Shown here: positions 9,007-17,855 of the stretch, piece by piece | Numbering within the stretch: position 1 is the first letter of the stretch | How the letters are laid out: the number at the start of each line of letters is the position of its first letter | Assembly: GCA_031772625.1 (NCBI GenBank) | Contig: CM062807.1 | Location: 1,151,257,007-1,151,321,006 of the forward strand | Length of the DNA stretch: 64,000 bases | From: Pinus tabuliformis | Taxonomy: Eukaryota; Streptophyta; Pinopsida; Pinales; Pinaceae | Direction: 5' to 3' | Translations under genes and position numbers: made by a program | The notes under the pieces: model-generated | What the model saw: only the letters and a program-made list of their open reading frames with translations | Databases searched by the model: none | Told to the model about the DNA's origin: nothing

Positions 9007-10707
9007 ATGGGAAAACTTTTAAGGGCTGAACCAGAAGGTTCGAAATTCTTGGAGGCATATCCTCAAGTTGAGGAGGCATTGCAAAAAGCCAATTGGCTAC
9101 AGTGCATCAAGAAGTTTAAAGGCTACCACAAGGAAGTAACAAAAGCCTTTGCAAGGTCATTCAAAGATAAAGACAGTCAAGTGGAGGTGGGTGATTTAAC
9201 ATTTGCAGTCAGTGAGGGGAGCATAGCAAAAGCTACATCTCTTCCACAAACCGGAGAACGGTGGTTCAAAAACCGGGCAGTCTAGGATCAACAATGGAAG
9301 CAGATTTTTAAAAACCCAGGTATGGACACAAGTATCTTCACCAAAGGAATCCCTGTCTCTCATGTTAAAGAAGAATGGAAAATTTTACTGTTGTTAGTGC
9401 AAAAGTTTTTCACATGTGAAGGGAGATTTGGGGTTTTATACGTTTATCATGGTAAAATTATGCTGCAATTTCAAGGAGAACATGATATAAATCTTCCCTA
9501 CTTTCTATTCCAAAGCCTTAGAAAAATGTGTTCCATGGCTCAAAAGAATCCACGAAACATTGAAGCATATCTTGGTCATCATAGTCTTGTCAAGTTGTTA
9601 GTGGAGGAACAATTAAAAGACAAACGAGACACCTGGGAGAGATTCCTTGTGAGAAATCATTTTGAAGAAGCTGGAGAAACCTCTGTGCCTAGAAAAAGTA
9701 GAAGAAAAAGAAAAGAGGATACCCCTGAAACTGATATCTTAGAGGGAACTGTCCAAGGACAGACTGTAGAGGAAATAGAAGTACATCATCCTGAACATGA
9801 GATTGAGCCTGAACCTACTGTGGACAGTGCTCAAGAGATTATCTCAGAAACCCTCTCTGAACTTGCCAAAGAAGCTGCCAAAAAGAGAAGAGAAGATAAA
9901 AAGAAACAAAAGCAAGACAAGGGAAAATCCATAGTTCAAAAAACTTATCAGACTCCAGAGCATTCTAGTGATGAAGAAAAAGATAGCCAGCCCTTAGAAC
10001 AAAGGTTAGCTAAACTCCATGAGAAAATTGCCCTCTCCAAGAAAGTAAAAGTACAAAAACCAAAGAAAAAGGCACAAAGAGAAACACAGAGTGTTGCCAC
10101 TGTAAGAAGGAGTAGCAGATTGCAGAATAAAGATAAAACCACAAGGACACTTTTCATTGATCTAAGCACACCTGAGAAGGGTGCTATAAAATCAGATTTT
10201 GAAGGTAGTCCACAACATGATGAAGCTACCCCTCCAAGGGAGGACAGTCCATTTCAGCAGGAGTTTGAAACAGAAATTGAGCATGCACACAATCCAAGAA
10301 AATCACCAATGATTGATCCAGCGCAGCAAGAAGCATACAATTATTTTGAAACATTGGAGCAGACCACTGCTGGTCCAAGTAATATCCTACCTCATGAGCA
10401 GCAAATAGATGTACTCAAACAAGAGATCTTTGAACTTGAAGTGCTAAATCGCCACATTAGGCAGGAAAATGAGAAATTGAAGGAACAAGCAAACATTGAC
10501 AAAATGCTTCATAATAACACCATGCTGCACCTAGCCGTCTGCAAAAAGAAAAGCAGTGAACTGAAGAAGAAATGTAGAAGGCTAAACAGAGCACTAATCA
10601 ATTTGAAATTCAGATGCTTGTTCAAAAGACCAAAAGTCAATATCTCTACACAGAGGAAGAAGAGGAGGTTGGATGTCCTAGCAGAGGCATCCCAGCAGAT
10701 GGATTGA
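9007..10707 (+). pseudogene. Second ORF (env-position protein) of gypsy A, one stop
   Basis: The ORF starts with MGKLLRAEPEGSKFLEAYPQ at 9007 and runs to TGA at 10705-10707 in one frame, broken only by a TAG at 9283-9285 after KNRAV. It aligns with the equivalent ORF of element B: both start MG-basic-EP and share a CxGR..(Y/P)..K motif and a later HHxL-K-x(5)-EL/EQL motif. The middle is acidic and Lys/Glu-rich with an RRSSRLQNKDK patch. The C-terminal third (about 10390-10600) looks like a coiled coil followed by a basic tail. I see no signal peptide or membrane segment, so calling it an envelope protein is not supported by sequence. Its role is unknown. Confidence 0.78.
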
Positions 10708-10718
10708 GCTGTGTTTTC

Positions 10719-10756
10719 ATTGCATGAGGACATGCAATACCCTCGTAGTGGGGGTA
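10719..10756 (+). promoter_or_regulatory. Hairpin and polypurine tract of gypsy A
   Basis: ATTGCATG-AGGA-CATGCAAT (10719-10738) is a perfect 8-bp stem with an AGGA loop. It is followed 18 bp later by the polypurine tract AGTGGGGGTA abutting the LTR. Element B has the same arrangement at 26480-26516 with imperfect arms. The tract would prime plus-strand DNA synthesis; the hairpin's role is not known. Confidence 0.75.
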
Positions 10757-11373
10757 TGTAGAGTCTCTACTTTACACCTACTTGTCTATCATTTCCCTCA
10801 GTTTTTCCTCAGCTTTTCTTCACTTTTGCCTCATTTTCACTGTAAAACCACCCAGATCATTACATTAGGTGTCATTAGGCATGATCAAGTAAGTTTTGCT
10901 AATGGGTGACTGTTTGTTTAGATTTTGACATACTTGCAGGAATCCCGCAGCTATCTGATGATCCCGTAGCTATCTGATGATCCTGCAGCCTTTTTGTTAA
11001 ACGCAAGGTTCCACGTGTCAGTTTGCCAGATGAGCCACATGGGCACTTAGGTATCAACGTGCTCGAGGTTCCTGTCCCATTTTTCCAGCCATCCACGTCA
11101 TCTTTACCCCTGGTCAAAGCTGGTCAAGTTACGGTCAACTAAAGGCTGTTTAACGGTGATTGTGAGCTGCTAGGTCACGTCAGCTTAAACGGTGACTTGT
11201 CCACGTTTTGCAGATGGTAGGGGACATGATCCAACATGGGATTCATTGCCCATGACGACAGAAGCACCAGCTCATCCACGCAGCCGTATGATGTGTCCAG
11301 GAACCATAATTACGCATTACAGTTAGTTGTTTTTCAGTTAGTAGCTGTACGTGTTAGGCTATCCTAGAAATGC

Positions 11374-11382
11374 CTATAAATA
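11374..11382 (+). promoter_or_regulatory. TATA box in gypsy A LTR
   Basis: TATAAATAG lies in the LTR, preceded by GC-rich sequence with ACGTG and CCACGT motifs (11000-11220). It is followed about 30 bp later by a plausible transcript start. It would have driven element transcription if present in a 5' LTR. Confidence 0.6.
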
Positions 11383-11933
11383 GCTGCGTCTGCGTACGCT
11401 CAAGAGACTTTTGATCAGTTGTAATTTCTGAACTTGTGTTAATTTTAAGAGCGTTGTGAACTCTGTTTTTTTTAGTGCTATTCTAGCACTCTGTTTTGTA
11501 CACTTTTGCAAATGAAGGAATAGACATAGTGCTGTTTTGAAGCTTCCAGATCTCTGAGTTTTCTTGTGGCTGAGTGAATAGAGGGCCCCTGTTCATCTTA
11601 GCCTCTGTAAAGTATTTTATGTTCAGTATTTACTTATTTTCTCATTCAGCATTCCTTTAAGCATGTATAGTTTCATTTATTTGATTTCTTTTCTTTCAAG
11701 CTGATCAGTATTACTTCTTTGCAGGTTTCTTTTAGCCCAGGATTTGTTTTTATGTGTGTGTGTTTGCTTTACAAACTAATGGTATTTGAAGTTGATAGAT
11801 TCAAGTTGCTGCCTTTGTTTTTATAGCTGATTTTTAATCTTATTTCTCAAAGAGCTGCTAACACATGAATGATCTTCTATCATAAATTGTTATCTTTTAA
11901 GATCAGAATACCACTAACTTGCAGCTGGCTTTG

Positions 11934-12300
11934 AGTGCTTTTTAGACTATTCTTTCACTACTTTCTAATCATACTTTGCATAGTACATATGGCTGAAGTA
12001 GAGAGTTAGAAAGAGCAAAACGTTATCACTAGTCTTTAAAGTAGATTTTTGGTTTTAAGTGCTTTTTAGACTATTCTTTCACTACTTTCTAATCATACTT
12101 TGCATAGTACATATGGCTGAAGTAGAGAGTTAGAAAGAGCAAAACGTTATCACTAGTCTTTAAAGCAGATTTTCTCATTTTTAATCACTTTTCTAATTCA
12201 ACTTAAGCTACTTTCTTTCCGTGCTTTACACAGTACATGTGTTTGAAGCAGCGAGTTAGAGAGAGATAATCTTTATCTTTGGTTTTAAAAGTGACTTTCT
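11934..12300 (+). repeat. 124-bp tandem duplication in gypsy A LTR
   Basis: Two near-perfect 124-bp units start at 11934 and 12058, each beginning AGTGCTTTTTAGAC. A third diverged unit follows (about 12182-12300), recognisable from the TTTCTAATTCA, ACAGTACATGTG and GAGTTAGAGAGAG stretches. Confidence 0.9.
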
Positions 12301-12440
12301 TTTCTTTTATTTGCAGCTGCATGAATGGTGTCTAGTGCCATTGGAAGTGGTTATTTGCTTTCAAAGTTATTTCAAGATCTTTCAAGTCATTTATTTCTTT
12401 CAAGCATTTCCTTCCAAGCAAGTAGTTAAAAATCACTAAT

Positions 12441-13320
12441 CACACACTCTCACCCATTTAGGATTCACACTACACACACACCATCACTCACTTGTTTATA
12501 AATCATCATTCCATCTTAGGAACATAATTAACCACAACAACACCCCCAACGATAAGAAAACTCTAAGAGGTTACTTAAGTACATATAGTACACCTTCACT
12601 TCATCAGCTTACGAGCCCCGGGTTGACAATTAATACTAGCAATTTAGACAACACTAAATTGACTAAACAGTTGTCAAGATAATAATAGGTTGTATCTCTG
12701 AGAGAACTGGGTATTGAAGACAGGAGGTAAGAACCTACGCATGCAACAAGAAAAAAACTTGTGCTTAGTGCCCCGTTTCAGTTGATACGTAAAGGTTATG
12801 TAGGTGTGCATGACTAGGAGAAAAAAGATACCAATAAAACAGAAACCATTACCAAAAACCACAAAAACCTAAGGTTCGATGGCCCTTGGAAGAACTACTT
12901 TTATATACGAGCTCATTCGAAAAGTTGAATCTCAAGCGCTAGTAGGACCCCGAACAACATCTGGAAAGGGCTCTACCTTGATCTTTCAAGCAACATAGTC
13001 ACCAACTACAACTTACGTTGAGATTCATAGTAAAACTGAAGGATCTGAGCAGAGCTTTCAAAGCACAAATGCCCCACACTCTAGTCCTTCACAAGAGGGA
13101 AATTCTTGTAATCTAAAGGAAGGAGAGGGAGAGACTAGTGGAGTTGTTGAGGCAGACTCAAAATCTAGATCCCCAGTGATCTTGACCAAAAAAAAAAGTA
13201 CCTGAAATTCCAAACTTAAGTAGTGCGGTAAAACCCCCTTGGGAACTGAGTAATCCTTCTACCCAAATAAAACCTCTTGAGCAAGAGATCCCTGAATATT
13301 ACTAGCATATCTTCGATTAG
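12441..13320 (+). other. Leader / 5' gag region of element B
   Basis: No intact gene is present. From about 13030 the plus strand encodes a hydrophilic stretch (SEQSFQSTNAPHSSPSQEG and onward) broken by a stop after an A-run. It leads into the recognisable gag at 13321, as expected for an Athila-type gag leader. No LTR end matching B's 3' LTR (ACCCAACA) and no primer site were found, so the boundary between A's LTR and B is unresolved. Confidence 0.45.
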
Positions 13321-14593
13321 ATGGCAAATCAACCACCTCACGGTCAAACCTCGACTTTGGAGTATCCTATAGTTGATCCAATGGGCAATGCTCCGATGAA
13401 GGCCATCCCGTTATAAAGCATTCCATCTTTTCATGGGATGACCTCAGAGGATCTGGATGCTTTCCTATTCGAATTTGACATTCTGTGCAGGGGATATGAC
13501 TATACCACTAACCCTTAGAAATTGAAGTTGTTCCCTTTTACTTTAAAGGGAGCAGCCTTACGATGGTTTATGGGCTTAGGTGGGGGTACCATAAATTCTT
13601 GGGATGACATGAAAAACACTTTTCTCACTAAATACCAGGACTACTGTTGAACTAGGGATCTCAAAGATGAATTTTTTAAAATTACTATAAGAGATAATGA
13701 AACCTTGAAATAATGCGTAGAAAGATTTTAGTAAAATTTATAGATATCACCCTATGCTACATTGCCAAAAGAAGTATTAAAAGCTACTTTGATAAAAGGG
13801 ATGAAAGATGAATGGGTAGAAACATTGAATTTAATGGGAAAAGGTGATATCTATCAAGAAGGATATGATGATATTGTTCAATTGTGTATCAGGTGTTCAC
13901 GTGGCAGCACACGGACCAGATCGGGAGGACGGGATTCCATCACTAGAAGCAGCAAAGCTCCCAGTGGGGGTGTGACTCGAACAAAAATTGGTAACCTCCT
14001 AGAATATTTCAAGACTGACATTTTGGGCACGCTGACTACACAGTTAGATGTTTTGCAGGCCAAACAAAGACAGGCTAAAGCAGAACAATCACTAGCCATA
14101 TTCTGTTCATGTTGCCGAAAGAAACACAGTCAAAGGGAATGTCCCCTGGATATGATTTAGACATGTGCTATTTGTACCAAATATCATGCAACAGATCAAT
14201 GCCCATCGCTTCCAGGATTAAAAGTTGTGTTTAAAGAAGCCAAGGAGGAACCAGAACCAACATATTTGATGGATCAGCGTCAGCAATGGCAAGCTCGATC
14301 CCCAGGTATGCTGCAAGATCCTTCTTTATTTTTTTCTGGGCAGTATAATCAACAGCAGAATCCTGGGACCGCATGGCAAGGGAAACCATCTTTTAATACC
14401 GCCTGGAAATCCCAACCATATCCCACATCGCCTTGTTCAAACCAATAGTTTGTTGGATTTGGCTAGCCAAATTCACAATATTTTACACCATTTTGGCAGA
14501 ATCCAGCTAATAATCCCTATCCTTCACAATGGACTAATACATCTACCCAAAATCCAATTTAGCCTCAAAATTGGCAGCACCCTATGGGATTAA
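13321..14593 (+). pseudogene. gag of element B, interrupted
   Basis: ATG at 13321 gives MANQPPHGQTSTLEYPIVDP, then FHGMTSEDLDAFLFEFDI and RWFMGLGGGTINSWDDMKN, the Athila-type gag core aligned with gag of A. Further on come GKGDIYQEGYDDIVQLCIRC and the knuckle FCSCCRKKHSQRECP. Stops occur at several sites (for example in SIPL-stop, TNP-stop, YC-stop and DMI-stop). The Gln/Pro-rich linker is cut by insertion of element I after CTAAT (14594-14598); the reading resumes at 17856. It cannot encode an intact capsid protein. Confidence 0.88.
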
Positions 14594-14598
14594 CTAAT

Positions 14599-14931
14599 TG
14601 TTATGTCCCTATACTACTGGTGTAACCCCTTATTGTTCTTAGTACAACCCCCTTATTATATTGTTGTGCCCATGTAGTCCACATATTGTTATTATTGTGC
14701 CCCATAGAAGCCCACTATTGTTATTATTGTGCTCTTACATTATTATTGTTATGTCGGCTCTGATTATATTATGACCTCTTAGACTCCTATATATAGAAAA
14801 GAGGTCTTATCATTTGTATCATCCAAGAATTGTTTATTTGTGTAATGTAAAGAAGGTTTCCCCCTCGAAGAGGCTGAATTATAAGGCGTTGATCTATCTT
14901 TTCTATCTTTTTGTGAGCTAGTTTCATAACA
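14599..14931 (+). repeat. 5' LTR of element I
   Basis: 333 bp, TG...CA. A TATA-like TATATATAG lies near 14789. It matches the right LTR 17518-17850 along its whole length. Confidence 0.95.
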
Positions 14932-14933
14932 TT

Positions 14934-14946
14934 TGGTATCACAGCT
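14934..14946 (+). promoter_or_regulatory. Primer-binding site of element I
   Basis: TGGTATCACAGC follows the LTR after a two-base spacer. It is one base from TGGTATCAGAGC, the complement of the initiator methionine tRNA 3' end used by many plant LTR elements. Confidence 0.85.
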
Positions 14947-14959
14947 TTGGATTCTAGGG

Positions 14960-15400
14960 TTTCGCTACTCCAAACAGGTCATCATGGAATTTTCGCTTAA
15001 CTTTTGCGCTACAAAGTTACAGAAGCTAAAACAAAAACCCATTTGATCTGAAGTTATTCTGAACCTTGGGACCAAATTTCAAATCTTGTCTCACTATATT
15101 TTCAAAGATATGATCTGAGGAAGTTAGGGTTTTTGGAAGCTCCAAAATTCAATCTCAAACAGGTCATTGTGGAATTTTCACTATAAGTTGTTTTCTACAA
15201 AGGTTCAGACTCTGAAATTAAAACCCATTTTAGCCACAATCATGGTGCAGCTCAGCCCCAAATTTCAGATCTTGTTTCACTATATTTTCAGAGATGCAAT
15301 TCAATACATTTAGGGTTTCTGCAGGCTCCCAAACTACATACCAAACAAGTGACCTAGGGAAAATCGTCATAACTCTTGCTTGGAGCATCTGATTCAATGT
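14960..15400 (+). repeat. Degenerate ~184-bp tandem repeat in leader of I
   Basis: Units start near 14973, 15157 and 15341 with CCAAACAGGTCAT / TCAAACAGGTCAT / CCAAACAAGTGA. The first two share AACCCATTT and TCACTATATTTTCA(G/A)AGAT in order. The rest of the leader to 15643 is non-coding. Confidence 0.7.
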
Positions 15401-15643
15401 TCGTAAAAAGTTATAGAAAGAAGACGGACTTTATTTTGTTGGGTATCAGTTTCAGAACCTAAGGTCGTAACAGTGATACGTGGCATGTCATACAAATTCG
15501 CTCTACTGAACTAGTCTATAATTAGGTCATTGCGGGAGATTGGACATAGCTATTTCTTCAGGAATCCAATTACGATCAAACTTGCGGGGTTAGAAATAGT
15601 ACTTGGAGGGTTACTGTAGGACGCAATTTCAGAACTTAGAGAT

Positions 15644-16360
15644 ATGAAATTACAAATTTGCAGTCGTTTCAAGATCAGACTCCTAAAATTAAGAAAAGGC
15701 GATATGAGGAAGTTTGATGGCAAGGATCCAGTAAATTGGATACTACAAATGGAGCAATATTTTGATCTACATGAGGTGCAACTGTTACAAAAGGTGCGTA
15801 TTGCATCTTCATATTTAGAACCAGATCAATTTTTATGGTATAAAGGGCTTTGTTCTCGTAAACCACTTGTTACATGGTCAATTTTCATGGAGGAAATGAT
15901 AACACATTATGAGGATACAAAGAGAAACACCTTCTTTAGCCAATTGATAAATCTCAAACAAAAGTGTTCAATGGCAGAGCACATTGAGGACTTTCAAAAA
16001 TTGAATATAAGGGAAAATGATATTCCAGAGAAGCAAAGTATTTATGTCTCCATAGGGACTTTAAACGATAACATTCAACATGAGGTTCATCTTTGGGAAC
16101 CTGATTCATTAGAGAGGGCATTCAGGTTGGCAAGAAAAGTGGAAAGCAAAATTATGGCAACAATGAAGTCTACCCCTCACAACTATAAAGATGGAAGTGT
16201 TGTTTCTCCTAACTTTCCACAACCTACAAGGTTGACACCACAATAATTGGAAGAAAAAATAGCAAAAGGGGTTTGTTACAATTGTGATAACAAATACACT
16301 AAAGGTCATAAGTGTGCTGAGAAGAAATTATTTTACATAGATTATGAAAAGGAGGAATAA
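15644..16360 (+). pseudogene. gag of element I
   Basis: The ORF 15644-16246 encodes a chromovirus-type gag. MRKFDGKDPVNWILQMEQYF and LVTWSIFMEEMITHYED match the capsid core, followed by ERAFRLARKVESKI. After a stop at 16244-16246 the same frame continues with the knuckle CYNCDNKYTKGHKCAEKKLF, the CX2C...GHKC form typical of these elements, and stops at about 16358. Upstream of 15700 the reading is not conserved, so the chosen Met may not be the original start. Gag would form the particle. Without pol the element would depend on other elements. Confidence 0.85.
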
Positions 16361-16420
16361 AAGCATCAAGAAACATCAAAAGAAGAGGATATACACCAAG
16401 AACCAACCCTAGAGAAGGGA

Positions 16421-16789
16421 AATGAATCTGACCATATCTTGTAAAGCATTGGCAAGAATTGCCACTCCTCAAACTCTCAAGATAGAAGGACATATCAAGA
16501 AGAAAAAGGTTCAAGAAGTGAAAGATCACATCGAGAAAGAAGAAATGAATCCGACCATATATTGTAATGCATTGGCTGGAACTACCACTCCTCAAACTAT
16601 CAAGATAGAAGGACATATCAAGAAGAAAAATGTTCAAGAAGTGAAAGATCACATCGAGCATCAAGAAATGAATCTGACCATATCTTGTAATGCATTGGAA
16701 GAAATTACCGCTCCCCAAACTCTCAAGATAGAAGGACATATCAAGAAGAAAAAGGTTCAAGCAATGAAATATCAAATCGAGCATCAACA
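16421..16789 (+). repeat. Three in-frame 123-bp tandem repeats in I
   Basis: Units start at 16421, 16544 and 16667, each encoding 41 residues with the core TPQTLKIEGHIKKKKVQ. In related chromoviruses the segment CNALAGxxTPQTxKIEGxIKKKxV directly precedes the protease active site, so this is an expansion of the protease N-terminal flank. The active site itself is absent. The frame stays open 16422-16832. Confidence 0.9.
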
Positions 16790-16889
16790 ACAAGTTCTCC
16801 AACTTTTAAAGGATAATGCCACTTTGGTGTAGAATCGAATGAAACAAGAGGCAGATCAACATCGCAATGAAGGAAGTTTTGATGTAGGC

Positions 16890-17489
16890 GTTTGGGTATT
16901 CTTACAGCTACATCTCAAGCAAGCTATTTATGAGAAGGAAATGTTGGCAATACTAAATGCACTTAAGAAATGGTGACCTTACCTAATGGGAAGAAACTTC
17001 AAGGTAAAAATGGATCATGATAGTCTAAAATACTTTTTAGAACAAAGATTATCTTTAGAAGAACAGAAAAAAGGGGTCATAAATATGTTGGGTTATGACT
17101 TTGAAATCATCTACAAAAAAGGGAAGCAAAATGTTGTTGCAGATGCACTCTCAAGAAAGGATGAGGATGTGGAAACATTATTTTGTGTTATTTCTATTAT
17201 CCAACCAGATTGGATAAATGAAGCAAGGGATGAATGGAAGAAGGACGAGGAAGTGTGGCCACTCATTCAAAAGTTGCAGAAGATCCCAGTTCAGACAATA
17301 TTGCCAGAACTTGACAAGGAAGGAAAAATCATATAAGAACCTGGAGCAGTCACAAAAACAAGAACCCGACAGCTACGAAATCAATCAATTTCAGAGTATC
17401 TCATCAAGTGGAAGAACTTACCTACTGAAGGTTCCACATGGGAGGACAAGAATTTTATACAGAAGCATCAAGAACTACTCAAGCATTGA
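16890..17489 (+). pseudogene. RNase H remnant joined to chromodomain (element I)
   Basis: One frame encodes AIYEKEMLAILNALKKW, a stop (16974-16976), then PYLMGRNFKVKMDHDSLKYF and YDFEIIYKKGKQNVVADALS, the C-terminal half of gypsy RNase H. After DEWKKDEEVWPLIQKLQ and a TAA at 17334-17336 the frame resumes with EYLIKWKNLPTEGSTWED and FIQKHQELL, a chromodomain of the kind that ends chromovirus integrases. RT, the first half of RNase H and the integrase core are missing. The chromodomain would target integration to marked chromatin. This copy is non-functional for transposition on its own. Confidence 0.88.
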
Positions 17490-17503
17490 GGACAACACTT
17501 TTT

Positions 17504-17515
17504 GAAGGAGAGGGG
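17504..17515 (+). promoter_or_regulatory. Polypurine tract of element I
   Basis: GAAGGAGAGGGG sits 2 bp before the right LTR. TTGAGGACAA, an AGGA-loop stem like those upstream of the LTRs of A and B, lies just upstream (17486-17495). Confidence 0.85.
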
Positions 17516-17517
17516 CA

Positions 17518-17850
17518 TGTTAGGTCCCTATACTACTAGTGTAACCCCTTATTGTTATTAGTACAACCCCCTTATTATATTGTTGTGCCGATGTAGTCCC
17601 CATATTGTTATTATTGTGCCCCATAGAAGCCCACTATTCTTATTATTGTGCCCTTACATTATTCTTGTTACGTCGGCTCTGATTAAATTATGACCCCTTA
17701 GACTCCTATATATAGAAAGGAGGTCTTGTCATTTGTATCATCCAAAAATTGTTCATTTGTGTAATGTAAAGGAGGTTTCCCCCTCGAAGAGGCTAAATTC
17801 TAAGGCGTTGATCTATCTTTTCTATCTTTTTGTGAGCTGGTTTCATAACA
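17518..17850 (+). repeat. 3' LTR of element I
   Basis: 333 bp, matching 14599-14931. It is followed by the target duplication CTAAT at 17851-17855, where the gag of B resumes. Confidence 0.95.
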
Positions 17851-17855
17851 CTAAT

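Larger units (their letters stand above)
2478..12440 (+). mobile_element. Athila-like Ty3/gypsy retrotransposon A, 5' LTR missing
   Basis: The order is gag-protease-RT-RNase H-integrase, then a second ORF, a hairpin, a polypurine tract and a 3' LTR. This layout, with an extra ORF between integrase and the 3' LTR, matches the Athila/Tat branch of plant gypsy elements. The DLGAA protease motif and the RRMNPNLREIVKEELQKLL region point to Athila. The 5' LTR, primer site and gag start are absent: sequence changes to copia E at about 2477. The right boundary (end of LTR) is an estimate. Confidence 0.85.
10757..12440 (+). repeat. 3' LTR of gypsy A (right boundary uncertain)
   Basis: It begins TGTAGAGTCT immediately after the polypurine tract. 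It contains a TATA box at 11374 and T-rich R/U5-like sequence with a tandem duplication at 11934-12300. I could not find a matching 5' LTR or a clear CA terminus with duplication, so the end is placed only approximately. Confidence 0.6.
14599..17850 (+). mobile_element. Nested chromovirus-type gypsy I, internally deleted (3252 bp)
   Basis: Two 333-bp LTRs start TGTTA(T/G)GTCC and end TTTCATAACA. They are flanked by the perfect 5-bp duplication CTAAT (14594-14598 and 17851-17855). Inside are a primer site, gag, a repeat block, an RNase H remnant, a chromodomain and a polypurine tract. Protease, RT and most of integrase are deleted, so it is non-autonomous. The two LTRs differ at roughly 20 positions by eye, so the insertion is not recent. 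Confidence 0.95.

Noticed and set aside
9007-10707. Calling the second ORF a retroviral envelope gene
   Set aside because: No signal peptide, membrane span or glycoprotein-like cysteine pattern can be seen; position alone is not enough.
14934-14946. Possible tRNA gene at TGGTATCA motifs (also 29389, 35817, 50912, 51674)
   Set aside because: Only the short 3'-end complement of initiator tRNA is present, directly next to LTR ends; these are primer-binding sites.
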